Notes: generated by a model from the letters alone, not told the origin. Shown: positions 43,536-52,914, counted from the stretch's first letter. The stretch: DNA of 64,000 bases from Rhodobacteraceae bacterium Alg231-04 (GCA_900143635.1 FREY01000012.1:1-64000), one strand, 5' to 3'. A program made the numbers and translations.

Positions 43536-43937
43536 ATGCCCGAGTTGACAACCAGCGTTGCCGAAATGGTAGCCGCCGCACGCGCGCGTATCGAAGAAGT
43601 AGAAATCGATCAGATGGTTCCACTGATCGAGGATCCAGACGTTGTCATCGTCGACATCCGCGACGTGCGCGAGCGCCAGAAGCTGGGACATATCCCCGGC
43701 AGTTTCCACTGCCCGCGCGGCATGCTGGAATTCTGGGTCGACCCCCAAAGCCCTTATTTCAAAGAGATTTTCGCGGCCGATAAAAAGTTCATCTTCCACT
43801 GTGCCTCGGGTTGGCGGTCTGCCCTGTCCGTGGCGCTGCTTCAGGACATGGGGTTTGACGCGGCTCATCTGCGCGAAGGGTTTTCGGCCTGGGCAAAATC
43901 TGGCGCACCGGTGCAAATGCCAGCGCCGCGCGATTGA
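43536..43937 (+). CDS. Single-domain rhodanese-like protein
   Basis: 133 aa. Rhodanese fold with VVIVDIRDVRERQKLGHIPG and the active-site loop FHCASGWRSA (Cys in a CxxGxR-type loop), then DMGFDAAHLREGFSAW. It can carry a persulfide and transfer sulfur to cyanide or protein acceptors. N-terminal 35 residues are helical. No direct partner is evident; a short empty gap separates it from the IclR gene. Confidence 0.88.
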   Translation: MPELTTSVAEMVAAARARIEEVEIDQMVPLIEDPDVVIVDIRDVRERQKLGHIPGSFHCPRGMLEFWVDPQSPYFKEIFAADKKFIFHCASGWRSALSVALLQDMGFDAAHLREGFSAWAKSGAPVQMPAPRD

Positions 43938-44227
43938 CCCTGAAAGACTCCTATACGGCATGACCAGTGTCGGCCTTGCCCACATAAGCTTCAGGCAGGA
44001 CTGGCTGACCGGGTCCCGCATCACCTATGAAATCGTGTTGGGCGTGTAATCCGAAAGCGCTGTGACCTCTGGCTTGGTTATCTGCGGCATGGAAACCCAA
44101 CCGCGCTGCTGATCCATTTCGCGACGGTCAGGCCCATATACCGCCACCGTCTTACACACCCGATTGACGGGACAATGCCGAGTTCATCGGCCATAACAAA
44201 CCACAGACACACCAAGGAGCGGAGCGC

Positions 44228-45010
44228 GTGACAGAACAGGACAAGACGGAAGAGGTGAAAGCCCCGAAAGTTGACAGCACACTGTCCAAGGGGCTGCTGA
44301 TTTTGGAGGCTCTCTCTGCCGCGAACGGCGCCAAAGGCGTTTCCGAGCTTTCGCGCGAACTGGGGCTGACCAAATCCAACGTCTTTCGTCTGCTGCAGAC
44401 ACTCTGCGTTCTGGGCTATGTCTCTCCGACCGAAGACAAGCGTTACAAGGCCACCCTGAAGACCTGGCAGGTAGGCCGCGCGGTGGTTGAAAATTTCAAT
44501 CTGCGGGAACTGGCCCAACCGGAAATGCAGATGCTGTCGGTCGAAACCGGCGAGGCGATCTATCTGGCGGTGCCCGACGGGCTGAATGTTGTCTATATCG
44601 ACAAGATCGAAAGCACGCAGCCGATCCGCTCCTGGAACCCGGTTGCCGGCCACGCGCCTATCTACTGTGTCGGCACCGGAAAGGCGATCCTGGCCTTTCA
44701 GTTCGACAGAATGAAAAGACGTCTGGCTGACAATCTACAGGCTCATACAGACCTCACCATTACCTCGCTTGAACAGCTGCAAGCGGAAATGGAACGAACC
44801 CGCGCGCGCGGTTTTGCCGTCGACACCGGTGAATTCCGCGATCGCATCCGGTCTTACGGGGCGGCCATATGCTTGCCAAACGGCGAGGCCATCGCCGCCC
44901 TTGGTATCTCGGTCCCCGACGTGAACCTGAAAGACGGCGACGAAGACCGGTATTGTGCATTGCTGAAATCAGCCGCCGAAATGGTCTCGCGCCGACTGGC
45001 CCACAGCTAG
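44228..45010 (+). CDS. IclR-family transcriptional regulator
   Basis: 260 aa from GTG 44228, with AAGGAG about nine bases upstream. The N-terminal winged HTH includes GVSELSRELGLTKSNVFRLLQTL (about 38-60). The GAF-like IclR effector domain follows (LSVETGEAIYLAVPDGLNVVYIDKIES and ATG-like GTGKAILAF). It is convergent with the choline sulfatase gene. Its target is not evident from the neighbourhood. Confidence 0.9.
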   Translation: MTEQDKTEEVKAPKVDSTLSKGLLILEALSAANGAKGVSELSRELGLTKSNVFRLLQTLCVLGYVSPTEDKRYKATLKTWQVGRAVVENFNLRELAQPEMQMLSVETGEAIYLAVPDGLNVVYIDKIESTQPIRSWNPVAGHAPIYCVGTGKAILAFQFDRMKRRLADNLQAHTDLTITSLEQLQAEMERTRARGFAVDTGEFRDRIRSYGAAICLPNGEAIAALGISVPDVNLKDGDEDRYCALLKSAAEMVSRRLAHS

Positions 45011-45096
45011 CACTAGCCCAGCGACGTTCGCCAAGTATTAAGCGTTTCCAGATGGATACGCGCAGGCCAAGACCTGCGCGTAAGTGCCAACCCGGT

Positions 45097-46620
45097 TTAG
45101 GTCGGCGGGAACCGGTAGCGGCTGGCCGCCACTGTCCAATCCATATGGTTGCGCACATATTGCTGGCTGGCATCCGAGGGCGGGTTGTAGTCCCAATGCT
45201 CGCCTGCGCCTGCCTCCATCGCCTTATGCAGCACGTGACGCGACCGTTGGGTGGCAACGATTTTGTCGCGCAGATCGCCTGTGTCCCAACGGGTGCGCAC
45301 CTCCTGCGCAAAGGCCGCCGCCTGATCGGCATAGTCCGGGTGTTCTGCCAGATTGCAGGCCTCAGAAGGGTCTGCAGCCAGATCATAAAGCTGCGCCGGA
45401 TCAGTGTCGCAATGCACGTATTTCAGCGCCCCCCGACGGATCATGAACACCGGTGCAGAGGTCATTTCAGCACAGTATTCGCCGATTGCCTCATCCACCG
45501 GGTCCGCATCCCCACGCGCAAGCGGCATCAGGCTGCGCCCGTCCAATGCCTGACCAGCCATTGAGGCGTCGCCGCCGCCGATTTCAAGGAAGGTCGGCAG
45601 CATATCCAACAGCGAACAGGCGTTGGCAGCCGTTCCCTGCGCCACGCCCGGACCAGCCATGATCAGCGGTACGCGGGCGGAGTGTTCAAACCAGCTCATT
45701 TTATACCAAAGACCACGTTCACCCAGCATGTCGCCATGATCCGCGGTCACGATGATGATGGTATTGTCCAACTCGCCCATGTCGTCCAGCGTTTGGACCA
45801 GTTCTCCCACTTTGCTGTCAAAATAGCTGACATTGGCCAGATAGGACCGCCGCGCCCGGTACACTTCCTCCGGTGACAGGGGCACGGTGGAGGCTTCGAT
45901 TCCGTCCATCAGCCGTTGGGAAAACGGGTCCATATCGGTGTAGTCCGGAGCCGGGTCCGGCAGCGGGATGTCCACGTCCTCATAAAGGTCCCAAAACTCG
46001 GGTTTGGCCACATAAGGGTCGTGCGGATGAATGAAACTTGCAACCATAGCAAAGGGTTGCGTGTCCCCATGCGCCTGCCCACGTCCCCAGTCGATCAGCC
46101 AGCGCCGCGCCGCATAGGCGGTTTCATCATCATAATCGGTCTGGAAGGTCGCAACAGCGGTGCCGCTTTCCTTGACCGTTTGCATGTTATGGTACCACTT
46201 GCCGATCCGCGCGCCCGAATTGTCCCAATCCGGCGTCCAGGCAAAGTCGGAGGGGTAGATATCGGTTGTCACCCGGTCCTCAAACCCGTGTTTCTGGTCC
46301 GGACCGACAAAATGCATCTTGCCCGACAGGCAGGTGCGATAGCCGAGCAGCTTGAGGTAATGGGCGAATGTCGGCGTCGCTGCCGGAAACTCGCTGGCAT
46401 TGTCATAGGCGCCAATCCGGCTGACATGCTGGCCGGACATGAAGGAAAACCGTGACGGCGCGCAAAGTGGAGAATTGCAATAAGCCGCATCAAAACGCAT
46501 TCCACGTGCGGAAAGTGCGTCAATATGCGGTGTTATTGCAGCCGGGTGCCCATAAGCGCCGCAGAATTGTGGTGCCAGCTGGTCAGCCATGACCAGCAGG
46601 ATGTTAGGTGTCTTACCCAT
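45097..46620 (-). CDS. betC: Choline sulfatase
   Basis: 507 aa. The N-terminus NILLVMADQLAPQFCGAYGH, the sulfatase signature NSPLCAPSRFSFMSG (Cys to be converted to formylglycine, CxPxR) and GKMHFVGPDQKHGFEDRVTT are those of BetC. TADHGDMLGERGLWYK is the second metal region. The C-terminus is the choline-sulfatase extension (about 100 residues). It hydrolyses choline-O-sulfate to choline and sulfate, giving osmoprotectant or sulfur. No betA, betB or betI is next to it here. Confidence 0.92.
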   Translation of the reverse strand: MGKTPNILLVMADQLAPQFCGAYGHPAAITPHIDALSARGMRFDAAYCNSPLCAPSRFSFMSGQHVSRIGAYDNASEFPAATPTFAHYLKLLGYRTCLSGKMHFVGPDQKHGFEDRVTTDIYPSDFAWTPDWDNSGARIGKWYHNMQTVKESGTAVATFQTDYDDETAYAARRWLIDWGRGQAHGDTQPFAMVASFIHPHDPYVAKPEFWDLYEDVDIPLPDPAPDYTDMDPFSQRLMDGIEASTVPLSPEEVYRARRSYLANVSYFDSKVGELVQTLDDMGELDNTIIIVTADHGDMLGERGLWYKMSWFEHSARVPLIMAGPGVAQGTAANACSLLDMLPTFLEIGGGDASMAGQALDGRSLMPLARGDADPVDEAIGEYCAEMTSAPVFMIRRGALKYVHCDTDPAQLYDLAADPSEACNLAEHPDYADQAAAFAQEVRTRWDTGDLRDKIVATQRSRHVLHKAMEAGAGEHWDYNPPSDASQQYVRNHMDWTVAASRYRFPPT

Positions 46621-46972
46621 CAGAAAAGTCCTGTCTATCGGTTATCAGAAAAAGCGTGTGTCACCGGACGACAGGCGGCGGCTCGTAAGACATCGGTTTT
46701 GGCAGCGATCGGTTGTCTGACCGTGCTGCGCCCAAACGCCGGCCACCATTGCAGCGACGGACCAAAGGATAACGCGCCACAGCACAGCCGCGTCGGGGCA
46801 AACCGCCCAAACGTCCGGTTCCATGTGCTGCAGCTGTTCTCATCCGGGCCATCCTGTTGGGTTCCGCCGTGCAGGCTGCCAGAAATTATCCGACAGGCCT
46901 AGAAGAAATTCCGCGCCTTGATTTCTTTGCGTTGTTCTTGAGCGTGACAGATCCAGCGGCTATTAGGGACAG
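46621..46972. other. Divergent control region of betC and mocR
   Basis: 352 bp with no gene. The right edge holds the mocR promoter and its paired GACAGAT sites. I could not identify a convincing betC promoter; the middle of the region shows no repeats. Confidence 0.5.
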
Positions 46973-46974
46973 AT
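46938..46974 (+). promoter_or_regulatory. mocR promoter with two direct GACAGAT sites
   Basis: -35 TTGAGC (46938-46943), 17-base spacer, -10 TATTAG (46961-46966). GACAGAT occurs at 46946-46952 and 46968-46974, 22 bp apart: one copy in the spacer, one at the expected transcription start. The start would fall at about 46973, the A of the ATG, so the mRNA may be leaderless. Confidence 0.6.
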
Positions 46975-48457
46975 GAGCACAGCCGCCCATTTCCAGCTTC
47001 CTGCGGGCTCCAGCCTGCCCCTGCGTGATCAGATTTGTCAGATCATCGGAGAGGCACTGGCGACGCATGTCATTTCACCCGGCCAGCCGCTGCCGTCGTG
47101 CAGGGCATTGGCCGCCCAGCTGGGCGTGTCGCGCAACACGGTGTTTGCAGCCTATTCCAAACTGGCAGACATGGGGCTGGTCCTCTCCAAGGACCGCAGC
47201 AGGCATATTGCCTCGCCAGACGGCCCGCCCGGATCTGTTGTCAAGGGCACCCGCGAGCCCCCGCAGCCGCTGGCCCTGTCTCATCTAATACCGCAACCCG
47301 ACAGGCAGCCCTCTGCCCTGCGCCGGATCGAGCACCCTCATGACTGGAGCCGTTATCCCTATCCATTCCTCTACAATCAGATCGACCCGGCGATGTTCCC
47401 GCTGCAGGGATGGCGTGCCTGTATGCGGCAGGCGCTGAACGTCAAACGTCTGGCCGTCTGGAGCAGTGACGCCGAGGGCAAAGACAGTGCCGCATTGGTC
47501 GAGCAACTTTGCCAAAGATTGCTGAGCCGACGTGGCCTGAAAGTGCGTCCCGACGAGATCCTGATCACCGCTGGGGCGCAGAACGCGCTATTCATCCTTG
47601 GAATGCTGTTTCGCGATGCCCCCGGCGCCATAGCCGTCGAAGATCCCGGCTATCCGGAAGCGCACAATGCCTTTGCACTGGCGGGCAACCCGGTCGCTGC
47701 GGCCGAACTGGATGCGCATGGGCTGATACCAGATAGTATCCCCAACGGCACCAAGGCGGTTCATACAACGCCAAGCCACCAGTTTCCGACCGCTGTCACC
47801 ATGCCACTTGAACGGCGCAGGCTGCTGTTGGAACACGCTCAGGCCCGCGGCATGGCCGTGATCGAAGACGACTACGAGGCGGAGATGAACTATCGCCGCG
47901 ATCGGCTTCCCGCGCTCAAGGCTTTGGATGACACAGGATCAGTGATCTATCTGGGCAGCCTGTCCAAAACGGTTTCGCCGGGTCTTCGGCTTGGCTTCAT
48001 GGTCGCCCATCCCGATATCATCCGCCAAGCAAGGGCGATCCGCCGGATTATCCTGCGCCAGCCCCCCGCCATGCTGCAGGACGCGATGGCGCATTTTCTG
48101 GCGCTTGGCCATTACGACGCGCATCTGCGGCGGCTGCACCGGCGCTATAAGACCCGCTGGCAGGACATGGCCGAGGCCATCGCCACCCATCTTCCGGGGC
48201 TGGTTCCACAAGGGCCGGAAGGCGGCACCTGCTTTTGGCTTCAGGGCCCCGATGGGTTGGACACGAGCGTGCTGGAACAACGGATCAAGGCCCGCGGTGT
48301 GCTGTTTGACAATGGTCCGGCATTTTTTGCTGATCCCGCCCACGGGCAGGGCCGGTTCCGATTGGGATTTGCCGCTATGCCGTTGAAATCTATTGCTCCC
48401 GGCATCCGTATTGTCGGTGAAGAAGTCGCTATCCTGATGAAAAGCGCGCATCGCTGA
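46973..48457 (+). CDS. MocR/GntR-type regulator with aminotransferase domain
   Basis: 494 aa. The N-terminal GntR HTH includes LPSCRALAAQLGVSRNTVFAAYSKLADMGL (about 45-74). A fold-type I aminotransferase-like domain follows, with the PLP-binding YLGSLSKTVSPGLRLGFMV (Lys in SLSKT). MocR proteins sense amino compounds through PLP and bind direct repeats. GACAGAT pairs lie at its own start and, inverted, before the aminotransferase gene downstream, so it probably controls both. No Shine-Dalgarno at proper distance is seen. Confidence 0.9.
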   Translation: MSTAAHFQLPAGSSLPLRDQICQIIGEALATHVISPGQPLPSCRALAAQLGVSRNTVFAAYSKLADMGLVLSKDRSRHIASPDGPPGSVVKGTREPPQPLALSHLIPQPDRQPSALRRIEHPHDWSRYPYPFLYNQIDPAMFPLQGWRACMRQALNVKRLAVWSSDAEGKDSAALVEQLCQRLLSRRGLKVRPDEILITAGAQNALFILGMLFRDAPGAIAVEDPGYPEAHNAFALAGNPVAAAELDAHGLIPDSIPNGTKAVHTTPSHQFPTAVTMPLERRRLLLEHAQARGMAVIEDDYEAEMNYRRDRLPALKALDDTGSVIYLGSLSKTVSPGLRLGFMVAHPDIIRQARAIRRIILRQPPAMLQDAMAHFLALGHYDAHLRRLHRRYKTRWQDMAEAIATHLPGLVPQGPEGGTCFWLQGPDGLDTSVLEQRIKARGVLFDNGPAFFADPAHGQGRFRLGFAAMPLKSIAPGIRIVGEEVAILMKSAHR

Positions 48458-48461
48458 CACC

Positions 48462-48493
48462 CATCTGTCCCGCCTTTTTCTGGCATCTGTCCC
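48462..48493. promoter_or_regulatory. MocR operator pair before the aminotransferase gene
   Basis: CATCTGTCCC occurs at 48462-48471 and 48484-48493, direct repeats 22 bp apart. The core ATCTGTC is the reverse complement of the GACAGAT sites at the mocR promoter, with the same spacing. Confidence 0.7.
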
Positions 48494-48560
48494 TTATCCG
48501 ACGCGGGGTCGCAGTCTAACACTTGGGCAGCTCCGTTTTGACGGGACAACAGCAATTGCA

Positions 48561-48652
48561 AAAGGACAGACAGATGAGCGGCACACAGACCGTAACCTGG
48601 GACACGAAAGGACAGACAGATGAGCGGCACACAGACCGTAACCTGGGACACG
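48561..48652 (+). repeat. Perfect 46-bp tandem duplication over the aminotransferase start
   Basis: 48561-48606 and 48607-48652 are identical, each starting AAAGGACAGACAGATGAGCG and ending GGGACACG. Each copy contains a ribosome site, an ATG and the first ten codons. Because 46 is not a multiple of three, the first ATG (48574) reads only about 27 codons to a stop, while the second (48620) starts the real gene. Confidence 0.95.
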
Positions 48653-49945
48653 GATGAAATCATTGCCAAACGGGACAAATACTATGCCGCCTCACAACGC
48701 GCCTTCATCCCTTACAAGAAGCCGCTGATCCTGAAGCGCGGCGCGATGCAATATGTCTGGGACGAACAGGACAACAAGCTGATCGACCTCCTGGGCATGA
48801 ACCTCTGCATCAGTGTCGGTCACGCACATCCCAAAGTGGTGGCTGCCGTACAAGAGCAAGTCGGTCAGCTGACCCATTGCACCACCATGTTCTACCACCC
48901 GGTACCGGCCCATTTCGCCGAGGAGCTGGTCGCCACCATGCCCGCGGGCCACGACTGGGTCGTGCATTTCACCAATTCCGGCACTGAGGCAATCGATCTG
49001 GCGATGATGATGGCCCGCGCCTCAACTGGCAATCAGGACATGATTGCGCTGCGGAACTCCTATCACGGGGCCACATATGGTGCGCAGGGGCTGACCGGCG
49101 TTCAAGGCTTCCGCCACAACATCGGCCAGCTGTCCAACATCACATTCGCCGCCGAACCAAACCAGTATCGCGGCGCGTTCGGTCCCGGCACCCAGCCCTA
49201 TCTGGACGATCTGGACCGCACCATCGCCTGTTCCACCTCGGGTCATCTGGCGGGCATGATCATCGAACCGGTCCAGGGATATGGCGGCATTGTCGAAATG
49301 CCCGAGGGCTACATCAAGGGGGCGGCCGAACGGGTGTGCGCCCATGGCGGCCTGATGATTATTGACGAAGTCCAATCGGGCTTTGGCAAGACCGGTCAGT
49401 CGCTCTGGGCCTTTGACAGTCACGATGTGGTGCCCGACATCGTTGTCATGGCCAAAGGGATCGGCAATGGTATTCCGCTGGGCGCTGTGGTCGCGAAACG
49501 CGAAGTGGCCGAGGTGATGGGTGGCAAACTGCTCTTCCATACCTATGGCGCCAATCCGGCCGCCTGCGCCGCAGGCCGCGCGGTTCTAAAGGTGATCGAA
49601 GACGACGCCATGATCGAGAACGCCCGCGTGGTCGGCGCCGAGCTACACAAGCGTCTGCGCGGCATGATGGACCATTTCGACATCATCGGCGACGTGCGCG
49701 GCACCGGGTTCATGCAGGCCATCGAACTGGTCAAAGACCGCGAGACAAAAGAGCCTGCTCCAAAAGAAACCGCCTTTGTGTTCGAACGCACTCGCGAACA
49801 CGGGCTGGTGCTGTCCAAATCAGGTAACTTCAAGAACGTGCTACGCATGGTGCCGCCGCTCTGCCTGTCGATGGAAGACGTGGATAGTGTGTTCAACGCC
49901 TTCGAACGCAGTTTTGAGGATCTGGAGCGTCGCGGCTCAACCTAA
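48620..49945 (+). CDS. Class III PLP-dependent aminotransferase (AGXT2-like)
   Basis: 441 aa. Class III pattern: HAHPKVVAAVQEQVGQL, HFTNSGTEAIDLAMMMAR, RNSYHGATYG, MIIDEVQSGFGKTG and VVMAKGIGNGIPLGAV (PLP Lys in AKG). Closest in feel to the alanine-glyoxylate/omega-aminotransferase group. It transfers an amino group from an amine or amino acid to glyoxylate or pyruvate. It is regulated by the MocR protein upstream and is convergent with a TRAP transporter that may bring a substrate. The start lies in the second copy of a 46-bp duplication. Confidence 0.88.
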   Translation: MSGTQTVTWDTDEIIAKRDKYYAASQRAFIPYKKPLILKRGAMQYVWDEQDNKLIDLLGMNLCISVGHAHPKVVAAVQEQVGQLTHCTTMFYHPVPAHFAEELVATMPAGHDWVVHFTNSGTEAIDLAMMMARASTGNQDMIALRNSYHGATYGAQGLTGVQGFRHNIGQLSNITFAAEPNQYRGAFGPGTQPYLDDLDRTIACSTSGHLAGMIIEPVQGYGGIVEMPEGYIKGAAERVCAHGGLMIIDEVQSGFGKTGQSLWAFDSHDVVPDIVVMAKGIGNGIPLGAVVAKREVAEVMGGKLLFHTYGANPAACAAGRAVLKVIEDDAMIENARVVGAELHKRLRGMMDHFDIIGDVRGTGFMQAIELVKDRETKEPAPKETAFVFERTREHGLVLSKSGNFKNVLRMVPPLCLSMEDVDSVFNAFERSFEDLERRGST

Positions 49946-50009
49946 GCCAAGGCGCGCGGGGCAGCGCAGAACAAACGCAACTCTGGCAGCGCAAGCATCT
50001 GCTACAAAA

Positions 50010-50055
50010 AGAAAAACCGTACCCCGCTGTGACGCGGGATACGGTTCGGTTTTCA
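50010..50055. terminator. Bidirectional terminator between aminotransferase and TRAP operon
   Basis: AACCGTA and CCCGC arms pair with GCGGG and TACGGTT around a TGTGA-type loop (stem about 50015-50046). A-rich sequence precedes and GGTTTT follows, so it can serve both strands. Confidence 0.75.
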
Positions 50056-50076
50056 GCCGTTGCCCGAAGGCCGATG

Positions 50077-51342
50077 TCAGACAAACATCAGCGACAGAGC
50101 CGGAACGAAACTGACGATCATCAACACAAACACCATCAGCAGGATGAAGGGCAGAACCGACTTGGCCACCAGAAGGAATCTTTCGTTAAACGCCGTCGAG
50201 GCGACCAGAAGGTTCAGACCCATTGGCGGTGTCAGCAGGCCAATCTCCAAGTTCAGCACCATGATGATGCCCAGATGCACCGGATCAATGCCAAAGCTCT
50301 GCGCCACCGGCAGCACCAGCGGACCGAGGATCAGCAGCGCCGAAATCGTGTCCATCACGGTGCCTACAAGCAGAAGAAGCAGGTTCAGGCACAGAATGAA
50401 CAGGATCAAGCTGCCAATATTGCCCTGCAGCCAGGTGGACAGCATCTGCGGCACGCCCTCGGTTGCGAGGAAGATGTTGACGCTGACCGCAATCGCAATG
50501 ATCGGCAGCAGGCTGCCCAGCAAGGCCACGGTTTCCTGAACGATGGTGTAGAGATCCTTCAGCCCCAGTTCGCGGTGAAGAAAGGCCTCAACTAGGATCG
50601 CATAAAACAGGGCAACTGCGGCAGATTCCGTCGGGGTAAAATATCCCGAATAGATACCGCCCAGCAGCATGATAGGCATGAACAAAGCCGGGCCGCCGTT
50701 CATCAGCGCCTTGCGCAGGCTGCGCCGCTCATCTGCGGCAGGGATCGCCACATTGCGGTTCACATAAAGTGAGTAAACCACCATCACCCCGGTCAGCAGA
50801 AGACCCGGAAGAAGGCCCGCAAGGAACAGATCCACGATCGAAGTCTCGGTCGCGATCCCGTAGATAATCAGCGGGATTGACGGCGGGATGATGATGCCCA
50901 GCGTACCACCCGAGGTCAAAGCGCCAAGGGAATAGGACTTGCTGTAGTTCTGGCTCAGCAAGGCCGGATAGAGCACCGCACCAACCGCCAGCAACGTCAC
51001 CGGAGAAGAGCCGGAAATGGCCGCAAACACCGCGCAGGACAGGATCGACGCCGCCCCGAGGCCACCACGCAATCGCTGGGTCAGAGCCACCATAATATCG
51101 ATCAACCGTTCCGCAATGGAGCCGCGAGTCATAACCGCACCAACGAGAATGAACATCGGAATGGACAGCAGGGCCTCTTTGTCGATGGCGATCCAGGCGT
51201 CTTCGACCAGATACAGAATGTCGCCATCGCCCCAGGCCATATGCATATAGGCCACGGCCACCGCCAGGATGATGACGATATTCTGGCGCAGGATCAGCAG
51301 ACCGACAACAATCAGGAGAAGAATAACAGATGCAGGCATCAC
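50077..51342 (-). CDS. TRAP transporter large permease (DctM)
   Basis: 421 aa, about 12 membrane segments. Family segments include ALLSIPMFILVGAVMTRGSIAERLI, FAAISGSSPVTLLAVGAVLYPAL, GGTLGIIIPPSIPLIIYG and LLTPPMGLNLLVAS. It forms the Na+-driven channel with DctQ for a substrate delivered by the DctP protein. Start overlaps the dctQ stop by four bases. The substrate (a carboxylate or sulfonate) cannot be told from sequence. Confidence 0.92.
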   Translation of the reverse strand: MMPASVILLLIVVGLLILRQNIVIILAVAVAYMHMAWGDGDILYLVEDAWIAIDKEALLSIPMFILVGAVMTRGSIAERLIDIMVALTQRLRGGLGAASILSCAVFAAISGSSPVTLLAVGAVLYPALLSQNYSKSYSLGALTSGGTLGIIIPPSIPLIIYGIATETSIVDLFLAGLLPGLLLTGVMVVYSLYVNRNVAIPAADERRSLRKALMNGGPALFMPIMLLGGIYSGYFTPTESAAVALFYAILVEAFLHRELGLKDLYTIVQETVALLGSLLPIIAIAVSVNIFLATEGVPQMLSTWLQGNIGSLILFILCLNLLLLLVGTVMDTISALLILGPLVLPVAQSFGIDPVHLGIIMVLNLEIGLLTPPMGLNLLVASTAFNERFLLVAKSVLPFILLMVFVLMIVSFVPALSLMFV

Positions 51343-51827
51343 ATCGCCTCCTGTGCTTCGGGTTGGAGATCTGGCCAGAAGACGTAGATCAGCGACCGCA
51401 GGCCGGCCGAGGCCAGCCCATAGGGCAGCGCCAACTGCGGGATCCAGATTTCCAGATCCAGCGGCGGTGTGGTGAACCCCATGTGTTTATTGTCCAGAAC
51501 CAGCAGCCAGCCGTAATAGGCACCAAAGAACAGAACCACTGCGGCAACCAAATGGCTGATCCGTTTGACCAGCGGCTCGAACCGCTTCGGTGTGACACCA
51601 TCTAAAACGGACGGGCGGATATGGCGGTTCAATGCGAAGGCAACGCCGATACCGATAAGGGCAGCGCCGTTCGCCAGAAGGACGGCCATACGCTGGCCGC
51701 CCCAGATGGGCGAGGAAAAGAGTTCACGTCCAATGACATCTGCAAACAAAATGGCCGCGGCGATCGCATAGAACGCCCCGGCCACAAGTGTTTCCAGACG
51801 CAACAATGTGCTCAGGAAACGTTTCAT
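51339..51827 (-). CDS. TRAP transporter small permease (DctQ)
   Basis: 162 aa with four membrane helices (ETLVAGAFYAIAAAILFADVIGRELF first). Pattern and length fit DctQ. It is coupled by overlap to dctM, and the dctP stop lies 4 bp upstream. It is needed for assembly or function of the large permease. Confidence 0.88.
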   Translation of the reverse strand: MKRFLSTLLRLETLVAGAFYAIAAAILFADVIGRELFSSPIWGGQRMAVLLANGAALIGIGVAFALNRHIRPSVLDGVTPKRFEPLVKRISHLVAAVVLFFGAYYGWLLVLDNKHMGFTTPPLDLEIWIPQLALPYGLASAGLRSLIYVFWPDLQPEAQEAM

Positions 51828-51831
51828 CCGC

Positions 51832-52830
51832 TTACTTCGTGCAAGCCGCGCGTGCGTCGACTACGGCTTTATAGACCCGCTCAGCATCCCCACCGATGGA
51901 TGCGATCAGCTCCTGCTGGTGCTCTTCAGTGTAGAGTGCCGCCCATTTGGCACGCGCTTCATCGTCGAGGTCAGCAATGGTGCCGCCGTTTTCAATGTGC
52001 TTGCCTTCAAAGAACTTGATGGCGCCGCGTACGGCCTGACGCAGGGCATCTGCGCTTTCCATCGAAGCGCTGAAGGTTGCCTGCTCTTCGGGGCTCATCT
52101 TGTTCCAGGTCTTGGAGCTGATCAGCATGACAGAGGGCTGATAGATGTGGCGGGTGTTGATCAGATGCGGTGCCAGCTTGCCGATACCAGCAGCAACATA
52201 TGAAATGGTCGGCAGCTCGCCTGCGTCAACCAGACCGGTCTGCAGCGCAGAGGCCAGTTCGCCAAACGGCAGCGGAATGCCGGACACACCAGCGGCACGC
52301 CAGTAGATTTCGTTGTTCTTTGCCGGGCCGATCCGCATTTTCACGCTGGCCAGCTCTGCCGGATCGGTGACTTCACCACTGGTGAACGTGTTTTGCCAGC
52401 CCAGTTCCTGCCATTGCACGAGATGCAGACCGCGGGCCTGAAACAATTCGTTGAACGTGTCAGACAGGTGGTCATCGATGGCGCATTCGGCCTGCTCAAA
52501 ATTATCCCAGAAGAAGGGGGACACCAGCAGTGTAATTTCCGGCACGACGGTCGAAACCGCGGTGATCGAGAAAGTGCCGATATCCAGACGGCCACGGGCG
52601 GTCTGCTTAATCGTCTCGATTTCGGTGCCCAGCTGGTTGGCCGGGAAGACCTCCATGGTCATTTCGCCACCGGATGCCGCGGCGAGGTTCTCAGCCGACT
52701 TTTCCAGATGGGTTACCCAAGGCGTCTTGGCCGGAGCCGCTGTGGTTGCCTTCAACGTCGTGCCGGCCTGTGCAGCCGCACCAGTTGTCATAACCGCAAG
52801 TGCGGCTGCGAGTGCAAATTTGATGCGCAT
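51832..52830 (-). CDS. TRAP transporter periplasmic binding protein (DctP)
   Basis: 332 aa from ATG 52830 with GGAGGAA just upstream. Signal peptide MRIKFALAAALAVMTTGAAAQA. DctP-family body: VFPANQLGTEIETIKQTARG, IGPAKNNEIYWRAAGVSGIP (with the conserved Arg that binds a carboxylate just before, KMRIG) and NTRHIYQPSVMLISSKTW. First gene of the TRAP operon, divergent from a TetR regulator. Confidence 0.9.
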   Translation of the reverse strand: MRIKFALAAALAVMTTGAAAQAGTTLKATTAAPAKTPWVTHLEKSAENLAAASGGEMTMEVFPANQLGTEIETIKQTARGRLDIGTFSITAVSTVVPEITLLVSPFFWDNFEQAECAIDDHLSDTFNELFQARGLHLVQWQELGWQNTFTSGEVTDPAELASVKMRIGPAKNNEIYWRAAGVSGIPLPFGELASALQTGLVDAGELPTISYVAAGIGKLAPHLINTRHIYQPSVMLISSKTWNKMSPEEQATFSASMESADALRQAVRGAIKFFEGKHIENGGTIADLDDEARAKWAALYTEEHQQELIASIGGDAERVYKAVVDARAACTK

Positions 52831-52894
52831 TTCTTCCTCCACTGTATCTTCATCCTCTAGGCGGGATGTCGATCTCGAATCAAACGTTACTGGA

Positions 52895-52914
52895 ACAAGA
52901 ATCCTAATTCTAGT
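52895..52914. promoter_or_regulatory. Putative TetR operator
   Basis: ACAAGAAT-CCTA-ATTCTAGT: eight-bp arms with one mismatch, in the gap between the divergent TRAP operon and the tetR gene, 30 bp before the regulator start. Confidence 0.45.

Noticed and set aside
48574-48657. Aminotransferase start at the first ATG
   Set aside because: That frame stops after about 27 codons because the 46-bp duplication shifts it; the second ATG at 48620 is correct.
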